Positions 1 to 6,604 of a stretch of 15,443 bases of DNA are shown in pieces (position 1 is the stretch's first letter; each line of letters begins with the position of its first letter). The position numbers and the translations under genes are program-made. This DNA comes from JBAPRR01 sp049281195 (GTDB lineage: Bacteria > Actinomycetota > Acidimicrobiia > Acidimicrobiales > CAVXTF01): contig JBAPRR010000162.1 in assembly GCA_049281195.1 (NCBI GenBank), positions 1 through 15,443 of the forward strand, read 5' to 3'. The notes under the pieces were generated by a model that made no database searches, had not been told where the DNA came from, and was given only the letters and a program-made list of their open reading frames with translations.

Positions 1-226
1 CCATGTAACTGCTGTGGTTCGGGACGATGATCGCAGCATCCAGATCGACGGTTCCAACCTTGTTGAACCTGATGCCGCACAACCGCGCCAAAAGATCGAT
101 CGCCTTGAAGGCCACGCGCAGGCCGGAACCTTTACGCAGCTTCTCGGAGATAGCGATCACGGGCAACGCGAAGAGCAGGATGAACGAGGCGATGACCCGG
201 TTCAACTGGCTTCGGAGGTTCTTCAC
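1..226 (-). CDS. 1-acyl-glycerol-3-phosphate acyltransferase (PlsC family), N-terminal fragment
   Basis: This is the start of a gene that runs off the left edge; 75 residues are visible. It opens with a hydrophobic segment (IASFILLFALPVIAI), suggesting an N-terminal membrane anchor. It ends in VPNHSSYM followed by a codon beginning with G. That fits the HX4D catalytic motif (H-S-S-Y-M-D) of lysophospholipid acyltransferases, which transfer a fatty acyl group to lysophosphatidic acid in membrane phospholipid synthesis. The GTG at 226 is the first usable start after an in-frame stop at 257-259, with a GGTGG upstream as a weak ribosome-binding site. The gene lies 69 bp downstream of the GGDEF-EAL gene on the same strand and may be co-transcribed with it. 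The substrate (lysophosphatidate, or a glycolipid or mycolate-type acceptor) cannot be told from this fragment. Confidence 0.7.
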   Translation of the reverse strand, partial: MKNLRSQLNRVIASFILLFALPVIAISEKLRKGSGLRVAFKAIDLLARLCGIRFNKVGTVDLDAAIIVPNHSSYM

Positions 227-295
227 CCGGGGGTTCCACCTGAGCGGATAGACCGCTCATAAACGCGGTGTCCCCGTCGGCTTCTTCGCCCCCGA

Positions 296-2347
296 CTACT
301 GAGACGACGCGGGCGACTGAGACGAGGCGGGGGAAAGAGACGAGGTGGCGGACCGGGGCGACTCTCCGATCGAGTCGGCGTAACGATCAGTGATGCTCGG
401 TCCCAAAGGACGTGGTTCGGTATCCGATGCGTTTTGCACGTATTCAAGCAGCTTGGACTCTTCGAGCGGGCGGGCGAAGAAGTAGCCCTGCAGCAAGTCG
501 AAGCCGTAGGTCTGCATCTGTTCGTAGAGCTCACCCGTCTCGACTCCTTCCGCCACCGCATCAAGACCGAGCCTCAGTGCCAGCTCGCGGACAGTGCGCA
601 CGATCGCATCATCTGTAGGCGACTCCTGCAATCTCAGCACGAAACGCTGGTCGACCTTGAGCTCGTCGAGAGGTAGGTCAGGAAGGACCGAAAGCGACGT
701 GTACCCCGTGCCGAAGTCGTCGATCGAGATGCGGACGCCACGATCGTGCAGGGGCCGTAGAAGGGTTACCGCTTGAAGGACGTCGATGGCCGCAGTCTCG
801 GTCACCTCGAGGGTCAGGCACCGGCAAGGAAGCCCTCTGGTCTCGAGTCCGGCCAGGATCCGTTCCGGAAGATCCGAGGTCCGCAGCGAAGTCGGTGAAA
901 GGTTCACAGAGACCGGAAGGTCGATGCCGACGGCGCGCCACCGCACTTGGGCATCGAGTGCCTCGTCGATGATCCAGTCAGTGAGACGGTGGATCAGACC
1001 GGTGCGTTCTGCGAGAGGGATGAAGCGCGCCGGCGGCACCGATCCGAGAGTGGCGCTGTTCCATCTGAGAAGAGCTTCGACTGATGCGACACGGTTCGAC
1101 ACCGGAGCGATCTGTGGTTGGTAGGCAAGAAACAGCTCACCGTTCTCGGCGGCCAATCTCAGATCAGCGAGCAACGACAGGTCCCCCGCAGTCATCTCGC
1201 CGGAGTCACCACCCCACAGCTGATGAGCCTGACCCTTCTCCGCGGCACGGCCGGCACTCAAAGATGCGCAGCGGACGAGCTCTGGAATCTCCTCGCCGTC
1301 CCATGGAGCGATCGCCAGACCAACGTGCGAACGTAGAGCCACCTCGATATCGGCAACCAGATACCGCCCGCCTGCTATCGCTCCCGAGAGCGTGTGTGCG
1401 AGAGCGATGGCCTCCTCCTCGCGGTCGGCCCGTTCGGTCGGTCCCTGTGGACTGGTGTCGAAACCTGCGGTGATGACCAGCTCGTCTCCATCGATCCTGC
1501 CGATGAACGTTGCCGGTGGGAGAACCTGACCGAGATCTTCGACGGCGCGCCTCAGGAGCTCGTTTCCCACCTCATAGCCCAATGCATGGCGGGCGTCGTC
1601 GATCCCGTCGAGGCGGATGACCGCGACGACGAACGAGGGCAGGGTTTTGTTCGCGATACGTCTGGTGAGACCGATCCCGTTGGGTAGTCCGGTGTCAGGA
1701 TCGATAGAACCTTGCCGCGATGCTGCGCGGATCAGAAACATCACCGTTGCAGATGCGCCGAAGGCGGCGAGCGCGACCATAAAGCCATCTGCGACGCCGG
1801 CAGCGACGCCACTGTGCATTCCGAACGTCACACCGGCGACCACGAGGTACACGGCGATCTGTGCAGCCAGGCTTCTGATGGAGTGGAAGATGGCCGCGGC
1901 GACGACAACCACGAACCCATACATCAAGAACGCGTAAGAAGCGGAGGTTCCGTTGGCTGCACACACGAGACAGGCGATTTGAGCGGTCAGGAGGAAGAAG
2001 AGAAGGTGCTCGCGTTCGTTGCCGAGACGGGGCACGGCGGCCAGGATGATCCAGACGGCTGTGGCGCCGACGATCGGGATGACAACAAACGCCAAACTCT
2101 CGCCCGGCCCACGGACGAAGACGGCTATCGGGACCCACATCACGATGGCCAGTCCATAAAGGATCCGCAGGACGGAGAGCGGGCTCAGCAATTCCAGAGG
2201 CGCGTCCAGAGCAAACCATGACCGGGTCTTCGGAAAAAGGCGGTTCTTCACCGCCGCGTCGGTGGAAAGTCGCCTGCTACTGACCTGGAGAGAGGTGTGA
2301 CTCGTGATCCGTTGTGTGGATTGACGCTTCGGCCTTTTCCGGATCAC
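296..2347 (-). CDS. membrane-anchored GGDEF-EAL protein (c-di-GMP phosphodiesterase, degenerate GGDEF)
   Basis: The protein has 683 residues. About six hydrophobic segments lie between residues 53 and 207, followed by a GGDEF-type domain (about 212-380) and an EAL domain (about 388-630). The EAL domain keeps the residues expected for hydrolysis of cyclic di-GMP to pGpG: EALLRW (424-429), SVNLSP (N482), LEVTET (E514), DDFGTGYTS (543-551), ELKVDQ (K564), AEGVET (E600) and LQGYFFARPL. The GGDEF signature is altered to D-G-D-E-L (286-290), so cyclase activity is doubtful and the domain may instead bind GTP or regulate. The membrane part has no recognised sensor domain; it could be a MASE-like sensor. 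The tail is a repeated SPASSQ. The GTG at 2347 lacks a clear ribosome-binding site, and another in-frame GTG at residue 33 is possible. It sits 78 bp downstream of the hydrolase, across two hairpins. Confidence 0.9.
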   Translation of the reverse strand: MIRKRPKRQSTQRITSHTSLQVSSRRLSTDAAVKNRLFPKTRSWFALDAPLELLSPLSVLRILYGLAIVMWVPIAVFVRGPGESLAFVVIPIVGATAVWIILAAVPRLGNEREHLLFFLLTAQIACLVCAANGTSASYAFLMYGFVVVVAAAIFHSIRSLAAQIAVYLVVAGVTFGMHSGVAAGVADGFMVALAAFGASATVMFLIRAASRQGSIDPDTGLPNGIGLTRRIANKTLPSFVVAVIRLDGIDDARHALGYEVGNELLRRAVEDLGQVLPPATFIGRIDGDELVITAGFDTSPQGPTERADREEEAIALAHTLSGAIAGGRYLVADIEVALRSHVGLAIAPWDGEEIPELVRCASLSAGRAAEKGQAHQLWGGDSGEMTAGDLSLLADLRLAAENGELFLAYQPQIAPVSNRVASVEALLRWNSATLGSVPPARFIPLAERTGLIHRLTDWIIDEALDAQVRWRAVGIDLPVSVNLSPTSLRTSDLPERILAGLETRGLPCRCLTLEVTETAAIDVLQAVTLLRPLHDRGVRISIDDFGTGYTSLSVLPDLPLDELKVDQRFVLRLQESPTDDAIVRTVRELALRLGLDAVAEGVETGELYEQMQTYGFDLLQGYFFARPLEESKLLEYVQNASDTEPRPLGPSITDRYADSIGESPRSATSSLSPASSQSPASSQ
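298..351. repeat. three imperfect 18-bp tandem repeats in the 3' end of the GGDEF-EAL gene
   Basis: Units at 298-315, 316-333 and 334-351 share the core GAGACGA(C/G)G. The 18-bp period is a multiple of three, so the array stays in frame and encodes the C-terminal SPASSQ repeats. This looks like a simple slippage expansion of a flexible tail. Confidence 0.7.
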
Positions 2348-2383
2348 GCGATATCTATCGTCACCAGCCCGGATTACCTGGAC

Positions 2384-2415
2384 CGTTGCTCCGCAACGCC
2401 TGACAGGAGTCTGTC
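2384..2415 (-). terminator. tandem hairpins between hydrolase and GGDEF-EAL gene
   Basis: Two perfect hairpins lie back to back. One at 2384-2398 has a 6-bp stem (CGTTGC/GCAACG, 3-nt loop). One at 2402-2415 has a 5-bp stem (GACAG/CTGTC, 4-nt loop). They start 10 bases after the hydrolase stop codon. No T-run follows, so this would be a non-canonical terminator or a structured leader of the GGDEF-EAL transcript. Confidence 0.4.
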
Positions 2416-2425
2416 GCGAAGAAGG

Positions 2426-3244
2426 CTACGAAAGAAGGACTTCGAGGTGACCCAGAGCTATTTCCCAGGCATTGGCCTTCGGATTGATCAGGTCGCGGTG
2501 GCCAACGCCCTGAATAGGGACGTACTCGGCCCGGTCTCCCAGTTGCGAGGCGGCCTTGCAGTATTCCTCGCTCATCGACGGGGGGACGGCATCGTCGTCA
2601 GATCCGTGAATCAGTACCTGGGGAACGTCGAGGGGAAGGAGCGCTCGCGGCGATGCCATCGCGTACCTGTCCGCCACCTCGTCGCGATGACCTCCGAGAA
2701 AGTTCGACACCGCGTCGTTACCGAGGCCGATCTTGTCGGATTCTGATAGGTCGACGACCCCGGCCAGAGAGACGGCGCCGCGCAACCTAACCTCGGACGA
2801 GAATCCGCGGTCCGAGCTGGCGAGCTCGAGCTTTTCCCGGGCGCAGGCCCACAAAGCCAACTGCCCGCCGGCTGAATGTCCGCACGCAACCACCCTGCTT
2901 ACATCTAGACCCTCGACCGTGGCGATGTGGTCTATCCCCGAGGCGATGTCGTGGAACGTGTCAGGCCACCCTCCCCCACCTCCCAATAGACCGACCCGTC
3001 GGTACTCGAGGTTCCACGCCGCCCAGCCGCGTGAGGCGACCGATCTGGCGAGACCGTTCATCAATACCTTCGTGTAAACGGCACGCCAGAACCCACCATG
3101 GATGAGAACTACTACCGGAAGCTTCCCGTCCCCCCCGCCTACACCGTTGGACCGGCGCGTCTCGTCAGCCTCATCAGGCAACCAGAGATCTGCTACCTGG
3201 CTGCGGTGCGATCCGTATTTAACTGCCGTGGGTGATCGGGGCAT
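2426..3244 (-). CDS. alpha/beta hydrolase (carboxylesterase / kynurenine-formamidase-like)
   Basis: The protein has 272 residues and no signal peptide, so it is probably a cytoplasmic hydrolase of esters or amides. An oxyanion-hole HGGFW motif lies at 49-53. The nucleophile elbow is GHSAGG with S124. The likely acid is in HGSDDDAVP (D216-D218) and the likely base is H249 in GVGHRDL, so a full catalytic triad is visible. HGGxW followed by GxSxG is the pattern of kynurenine formamidase and of bacterial acyl-esterases; the opening YGSHRSQVADLWLP is common in both groups. No tryptophan-catabolism genes are nearby, so a formamidase call would be speculative. The ATG at 3244 follows an AAAGG ribosome-binding site. 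It lies downstream of pirin and the possible 26-residue reading frame, and is probably in the marR-pirin unit. Confidence 0.85.
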   Translation of the reverse strand: MPRSPTAVKYGSHRSQVADLWLPDEADETRRSNGVGGGDGKLPVVVLIHGGFWRAVYTKVLMNGLARSVASRGWAAWNLEYRRVGLLGGGGGWPDTFHDIASGIDHIATVEGLDVSRVVACGHSAGGQLALWACAREKLELASSDRGFSSEVRLRGAVSLAGVVDLSESDKIGLGNDAVSNFLGGHRDEVADRYAMASPRALLPLDVPQVLIHGSDDDAVPPSMSEEYCKAASQLGDRAEYVPIQGVGHRDLINPKANAWEIALGHLEVLLS

Positions 3245-3256
3245 CGCGACCTTTAC

Positions 3257-3337
3257 TCAGGCCGTCCCGAGCGTTTGAAGAGACTGTTTCTCGTTGACCA
3301 TCAGGCTCTTTTTGGCCATCAGACTCTTATCGGCCAT
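3257..3337 (-). CDS. possible 26-residue small peptide encoded by an 18-bp repeat
   Basis: A short frame reads MADKSLMAKKSLMVNEKQSL and ends in TLGTA. The repeated unit MA(D/K)KSLM comes directly from the 18-bp DNA repeat. It starts 11 bases after the pirin stop codon and ends 12 bases before the hydrolase start. It could be a real lysine-rich small protein, a translational coupling leader for the hydrolase, or chance. No strong ribosome-binding site precedes it (only GGGG), and no homologue is known to me. The repeat preserving frame and reading sense is the only positive evidence. Confidence 0.25.
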   Translation of the reverse strand: MADKSLMAKKSLMVNEKQSLQTLGTA

Positions 3338-3351
3338 CGGGCCCCGACTAT
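3298..3351. repeat. three imperfect 18-bp tandem repeats between pirin and hydrolase genes
   Basis: Units at 3298-3315, 3316-3333 and 3334-3351 each begin CCATC. The first two match at nearly all positions; the third has diverged and overlaps the pirin stop codon. In the minus-strand frame each unit carries an ATG, giving the small reading frame listed separately. Confidence 0.7.
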
Positions 3352-4337
3352 GAAAGATCGACGTCGGTTTCGTGACGGTGCGGGACCGCCTGAGCGGGGA
3401 TCGTCCCGAGCTTGCCGGCCTGGTAGTCCGCCATCGCCTGTTGGATCTCGTCCTTCGTGTTCATCACGAACGGTCCGTAGTGCACGACCGGTTCACGAAT
3501 CGGCTGTCCCCCGAGCAGGAGAACCTCAAGGTTGGGGCTGGCATCCTGCGACTTGGTGGCGGTCCAGGTGACCGCATCGCCGGGGCCGAACACCACGAGG
3601 TTGCCCTTTCGTACCGGCCGAGCCTCTGCGCCGACAGTACCGTTTCCGGCGAGCACATAGCCGAGGGCGTTGAAGTCAGATCTCCACGGGATCTCGAGCA
3701 ACGCTCCGGGGTCCACCGTCACGTGCATCATGGTGATCGGGGTGAACGTCGATCCCGGCCCCGAATGCCCGGAGACGTCACCGGCGATCACCCGCAAGAG
3801 CGCTCCTCCATCCGGCGTCGTAAGGAATGCCGCTTCGCGACCTCTGATGTCCTGATACGCCGGCGGATTCCACTTGTTGGCACGGGGGAGATTCACCCAG
3901 AGCTGGATGCCGTGGAACAGACCGCCCGATACGACCAGCTCCTCGGGCGGCGCTTCGATGTGGAGGATGCCTGCGCCTGCGGTCATCCACTGGGTGTCGC
4001 CGTTCGTGATGCGGCCTCCGCCCCCGTTCGAATCTTGATGATCGAAGGTTCCGTCGATGATGTACGTGACGGTTTCGAACCCGCGGTGCGGATGCCACGG
4101 AGTGCCTTTGGGTTCGCCCGGTGCGTACTCGACCTCACCCATCTGGTCCATGTGGATGAACGGATCCAGATCATCGAGCGAGACTCCGGCGAAAGCGCGT
4201 CTGACCGGGAAACCCTCGCCCTCGAGGCCCGAAGGCGCGGACGTGATCGACTTGATCGGACGCTGCCGAGTCGATCCGGGCTCGGGAATCAAAACCTTAG
4301 GAAGCGCTAATACGTCGTCAACAGTGACTGCCGGCAT
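3348..4337 (-). CDS. pirin family protein
   Basis: The protein has 329 residues and a bicupin layout. The N-terminal cupin has the metal ligands of the pirin family: HPHRGFETVTY (H82, H84) and HIEAP (H126, E128), equivalent to the two His, one His and one Glu that hold iron in human pirin. The C-terminal domain has the typical GNLVVFGPGDAV and GQPIREPVVHYGPFVMN segments. Pirins are cytoplasmic; some have quercetin 2,3-dioxygenase activity and others act as redox-sensing cofactors. The true substrate here is unknown. The ATG at 4337 has an AGAGGAG ribosome-binding site 8 bases upstream. It lies 45 bp downstream of the MarR gene on the same strand, so it is a likely co-transcribed target of that regulator. 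Confidence 0.93.
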   Translation of the reverse strand: MPAVTVDDVLALPKVLIPEPGSTRQRPIKSITSAPSGLEGEGFPVRRAFAGVSLDDLDPFIHMDQMGEVEYAPGEPKGTPWHPHRGFETVTYIIDGTFDHQDSNGGGGRITNGDTQWMTAGAGILHIEAPPEELVVSGGLFHGIQLWVNLPRANKWNPPAYQDIRGREAAFLTTPDGGALLRVIAGDVSGHSGPGSTFTPITMMHVTVDPGALLEIPWRSDFNALGYVLAGNGTVGAEARPVRKGNLVVFGPGDAVTWTATKSQDASPNLEVLLLGGQPIREPVVHYGPFVMNTKDEIQQAMADYQAGKLGTIPAQAVPHRHETDVDLS

Positions 4338-4351
4338 GACAGAACTCCTCT

Positions 4352-4368
4352 TTCGCGTCTTATGCGAA
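4352..4368. promoter_or_regulatory. inverted repeat upstream of pirin start
   Basis: A TTCGC/GCGAA inverted repeat with a 7-bp spacer lies 14 bp before the pirin start codon, in the marR-pirin gap. It could be a regulator site or a small mRNA hairpin near the ribosome-binding site. A 5-bp arm can occur by chance. Confidence 0.25.
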
Positions 4369-4382
4369 CCGCCGCCCTACGG

Positions 4383-4883
4383 CTAACGGCTCTCCGAACT
4401 CTCTTCGCAACACTCATCATCCGGGAGCGCACCGTTAAGGGCATTCCCGACTTTGTCTGCGATTCTGATCAGAGCATCGAGGTCGGGCTCTGACAGCTGA
4501 TCTATGAAGTACCGCCTCACCGCGGCCACATGGCCGGGCGCAGCCCCGGCGATTGCAGTGAACCCTTTGGCGGATATCGAAATGAAGGCACCGCGTTTGT
4601 CGGTCGGACATGTGGAGCGTTCGACCAGTCCACGATCGATCATCCGACCGATGTGGTGAGACACCCTGCTCTTCTCCCACACGAGCTCGCGCCCGAGCTC
4701 GAAGGCCCGCATCTTTCCCTCCGGGCTCTCACTCAGTGCCACAAGGACCGCGTAGTCCTGCATCGAGAGGCCGGATTCCACAAGGAGATCCCTGCCGAGT
4801 GTGGCGGTCAACCTCTCGTAAGTCCGCAGAAATCCCCGCCACGCCCGCTGTTCGTGGTCATGAAGCCAAATCGTGTCGCTCAT
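4383..4883 (-). CDS. MarR family transcriptional regulator
   Basis: The protein has 166 residues, a usual length for MarR. An N-terminal dimer helix (WRGFLRTYERLTATLGRDL, 15-33) is followed by a winged helix-turn-helix (about 42-108), with recognition helix WEKSRVSHHIGRM (69-81) and wing residues TDKRGAF (94-100). C-terminal dimerisation helices follow. MarR dimers bind palindromic DNA and release it on binding phenolics or on cysteine oxidation. The CC pair at 158-159 lies in the acidic tail and is not a typical sensing position. I chose the ATG at 4883. An upstream GTG at 4976 would add 31 residues, but that stretch holds a palindrome and a terminator-like hairpin, so it is more likely regulatory DNA. 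Its neighbours YceI and pirin suggest local stress control. Confidence 0.92.
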   Translation of the reverse strand: MSDTIWLHDHEQRAWRGFLRTYERLTATLGRDLLVESGLSMQDYAVLVALSESPEGKMRAFELGRELVWEKSRVSHHIGRMIDRGLVERSTCPTDKRGAFISISAKGFTAIAGAAPGHVAAVRRYFIDQLSEPDLDALIRIADKVGNALNGALPDDECCEESSESR

Positions 4884-4895
4884 GTGCGTGCCAAT

Positions 4896-4911
4896 CGAAG
4901 CTAGTGCTTCG
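4896..4911. promoter_or_regulatory. 16-bp palindrome upstream of marR, candidate autoregulatory operator
   Basis: CGAAGC and GCTTCG form a perfect inverted repeat with a 4-bp spacer (TAGT), 12 bp before the marR ATG. On the minus strand it overlaps TAGCTT (4898-4903), which fits the TANNNT form of actinobacterial -10 elements. A dimeric MarR bound here would block its own promoter. No binding data are available. Confidence 0.5.
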
Positions 4912-4924
4912 GGATCGATTTTGC

Positions 4925-4972
4925 GCAGGGAGTACGGAGAAAGGGGTAACGCTGATTCCCCGCACTCCCTGC
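4925..4972 (-). terminator. long hairpin between yceI and marR
   Basis: A perfect 9-bp inverted repeat (GCAGGGAGT at 4925-4933, ACTCCCTGC at 4964-4972) encloses an inner GGGG/CCCC stem. It lies 12 bases past the yceI stop codon. No T-run follows. Placement and stem strength suggest it ends the yceI transcript and isolates marR. Confidence 0.55.
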
Positions 4973-4984
4973 ACACAGGATGCC

Positions 4985-5557
4985 TTACGAGGCGCTCTTG
5001 ATCGCCGAGAGCTCGAACTCGAGGACGACCTTCTCACTTACGAGAACACCGCCTGATTCGAGAGCTGCGTTGAAGTTGATGCCCCAGTCCTTGCGATTGA
5101 CGCTGACGCTTCCCTCGAAGCCGATGCGGTCGTTTCCGAAGGGGTCCTTGGCGGCGCCCTGGTGCTCGAAGTCGATCGTCACGGGCCTGGTGACGCCCTT
5201 GATGGTCAGATCGCCGGTCACCCGGTATACGTCGCCGTCGACCTTGGTCACCCCGGTCGAGACGAAGTGGATCTCAGGATGGTCGTCCATGGCGAAGAAG
5301 TCGTTGCTGCGGAGGTGGGCGTCGCGGTCCGCGTTGCGGGTGTCGATGCTCGTGGCCTTGATCGTCACCTCGAGATGGCTCTTCTCGGGAGAGTCAGGGT
5401 CGAAATAGCCGCTTCCCTCAAAATCGTTGAACGATCCCCGGACCTTCGTCACCATGGCGTGACGGGCCACGAACCCGATCCTGCTGTGGGCCGGGTCGAG
5501 TGTGTAGTTGCCGGCCACCGTCTGGGGCGAAGCCTGCGTGTCGTTGACTGTGCTCAT
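4985..5557 (-). CDS. YceI family lipid/isoprenoid-binding protein
   Basis: The protein has 190 residues and is a complete YceI-like domain. The diagnostic opening YTLDPAHSRIGFVARHAMVTKVRG (18-41) is followed by FDPDSPEKSHLEVTIKATSIDTRNADRDAHLRSNDFF (52-88) and the conserved VTGDLTIKGVTRPVTIDF (113-130). The fold is a lipocalin-like barrel that binds long isoprenoid quinones or similar amphiphiles in characterised members. Unlike the periplasmic E. coli protein it has no signal peptide, so it should be cytoplasmic, as is common in actinobacteria. The ATG at 5557 has an AGGAGAT ribosome-binding site at ideal spacing. In-frame sequence further upstream runs through the operator region and is unlikely to be translated. 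Isoprenoid-quinone binding next to pirin and MarR fits a quinone or redox theme, by inference. Confidence 0.94.
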   Translation of the reverse strand: MSTVNDTQASPQTVAGNYTLDPAHSRIGFVARHAMVTKVRGSFNDFEGSGYFDPDSPEKSHLEVTIKATSIDTRNADRDAHLRSNDFFAMDDHPEIHFVSTGVTKVDGDVYRVTGDLTIKGVTRPVTIDFEHQGAAKDPFGNDRIGFEGSVSVNRKDWGINFNAALESGGVLVSEKVVLEFELSAIKSAS

Positions 5558-5577
5558 CGGATCTCCTAGTTCTGGTA

Positions 5578-5614
5578 GTTGACTTATCAACCGCTGATCG
5601 TTGAACACAGTTGA
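5578..5614. promoter_or_regulatory. GTTGA/TCAAC half-site cluster in the yceI leader
   Basis: A perfect inverted repeat GTTGA-CTTA-TCAAC lies at 5578-5591, followed by two more GTTGA half-sites at 5600-5604 and 5610-5614, ten base pairs apart. The cluster occupies the 65-bp gap between the DUF5996 stop and the yceI ribosome-binding site. It is a good candidate operator for the adjacent MarR protein or another dimeric repressor. Confidence 0.45.
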
Positions 5615-5622
5615 TCTGTCAT

Positions 5623-6567
5623 CTATTCCCCTAGGCGACCAGAGCTCTCCCAATTTGCCTCCAGGGCTTCGCGGTCCCATCGGGCCAGGTCAGCGGCTGC
5701 TTCGTAGGTGGTCTGCAGAAATCTCAGTACGGCCGAGTCGGGGTCGGGGGATTTCCGCACCGATGCGTACGGAAGGATGAACTCCCCCAACGATTCGTCG
5801 AAGTGGGCGGATTCCGGCTCCACCTTCCACTGCTCGAACCCTTCGGGCTGCGGATACGCGTAGGCGTAGAACGAGCCCTCGTCGCTACCGCCCGGCCAGA
5901 AGCCACAACTGGAGACCTCGTGGCTGTAGGCGATCTCCATCACCCAGTCGGCACAGTTCGGAGCGCCCCCGGGATGCTTGGGCGCCGTACGTCCCGAGAA
6001 GCGGGTGGTCGCCAGATCACCGGCGCCCCAGAAGAAGTGGACCGGGCTCGCCTTCCCGATGAAGCGGGACCGGAAGATCGTGAGGAGCCGGTGGGCTTGG
6101 AGCAGCGCGGTCCAGAAACGGCGAATCGCTTCCCCGTCGTAAGCGCGCTTGGCAAGGTCTTCCGGGAAGGGAATGGCGACCGGGAGCTCAACGGGCTTTG
6201 CGAAGATCTCCACCGACACGCCGACCTCGCTGAATGCGGCGAGTGTTGCCGCGTAGAAGTCGGCGACGCTCTGTGGCTCGAGCTCGACGCGTGACGTCGT
6301 TCCTTCGGAGTTACGAACCTCGAGAACCTGATCGAGGAAGTTGAACTCGGCCTCCACGCCGACGCCGGCTCCGTGCATGAGCGATGTGGTGAGACCGCGA
6401 GACGAGACGTAGAGAGGGACCTGCCACCAGTGGTTGAGCATCGGCTCGAGGGCCATCCGGATCTTGCCGATAACCTGTGTCCACAGCACCAGAGTGTCGC
6501 GTGAGTCCGACCACTCGGACAGGGTCAGCTCCGGCCAGTCCGGAGACCGGCCTTCGATCCCATTCAT
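5623..6567 (-). CDS. DUF5996 family protein
   Basis: The protein has 314 residues, is soluble and has no signal peptide. It matches the actinobacterial DUF5996 family from memory: WPELTLSEWSDSRDTLVLWTQVIGKIRMALEPMLNHWW (12-49), a central region with HFFWGAGDLATTRFSGR, and YAYAYPQPEGF near the C-terminus. The many conserved Trp, His and Asp residues suggest a catalytic or ligand-binding fold, but no function is established that I know of. The ATG at 6567 follows a strong GAGGAGG ribosome-binding site. It starts 37 bp after the SnoaL-like gene on the same strand, so the two are probably one transcript. The gap to yceI holds operator-like repeats, so yceI may have its own promoter. Confidence 0.85.
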   Translation of the reverse strand: MNGIEGRSPDWPELTLSEWSDSRDTLVLWTQVIGKIRMALEPMLNHWWQVPLYVSSRGLTTSLMHGAGVGVEAEFNFLDQVLEVRNSEGTTSRVELEPQSVADFYAATLAAFSEVGVSVEIFAKPVELPVAIPFPEDLAKRAYDGEAIRRFWTALLQAHRLLTIFRSRFIGKASPVHFFWGAGDLATTRFSGRTAPKHPGGAPNCADWVMEIAYSHEVSSCGFWPGGSDEGSFYAYAYPQPEGFEQWKVEPESAHFDESLGEFILPYASVRKSPDPDSAVLRFLQTTYEAAADLARWDREALEANWESSGRLGE

Positions 6568-6604
6568 CGATCAGCCTCCTCGTCGATTCGGTGTTCGAAG
6601 CGGC

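Noticed and set aside
276..296. GTCGG/CCGAC inverted repeat at the end of the GGDEF-EAL gene
   Set aside because: Only a 5-bp stem with an 11-nt loop and no T-run, overlapping the stop codon; too weak to call a terminator.
3372..4310. 312-codon open frame on the plus strand
   Set aside because: It is antisense to the pirin gene, whose motifs are unmistakable; the plus-strand translation shows no domain and is rich in Arg and Gly, typical of a high-GC shadow frame.
5558..5680. 41-residue N-terminal extension of the YceI protein
   Set aside because: A perfect ribosome-binding site precedes the ATG at 5557 and the extension overlaps the end of the DUF5996 gene and the operator-like repeats.
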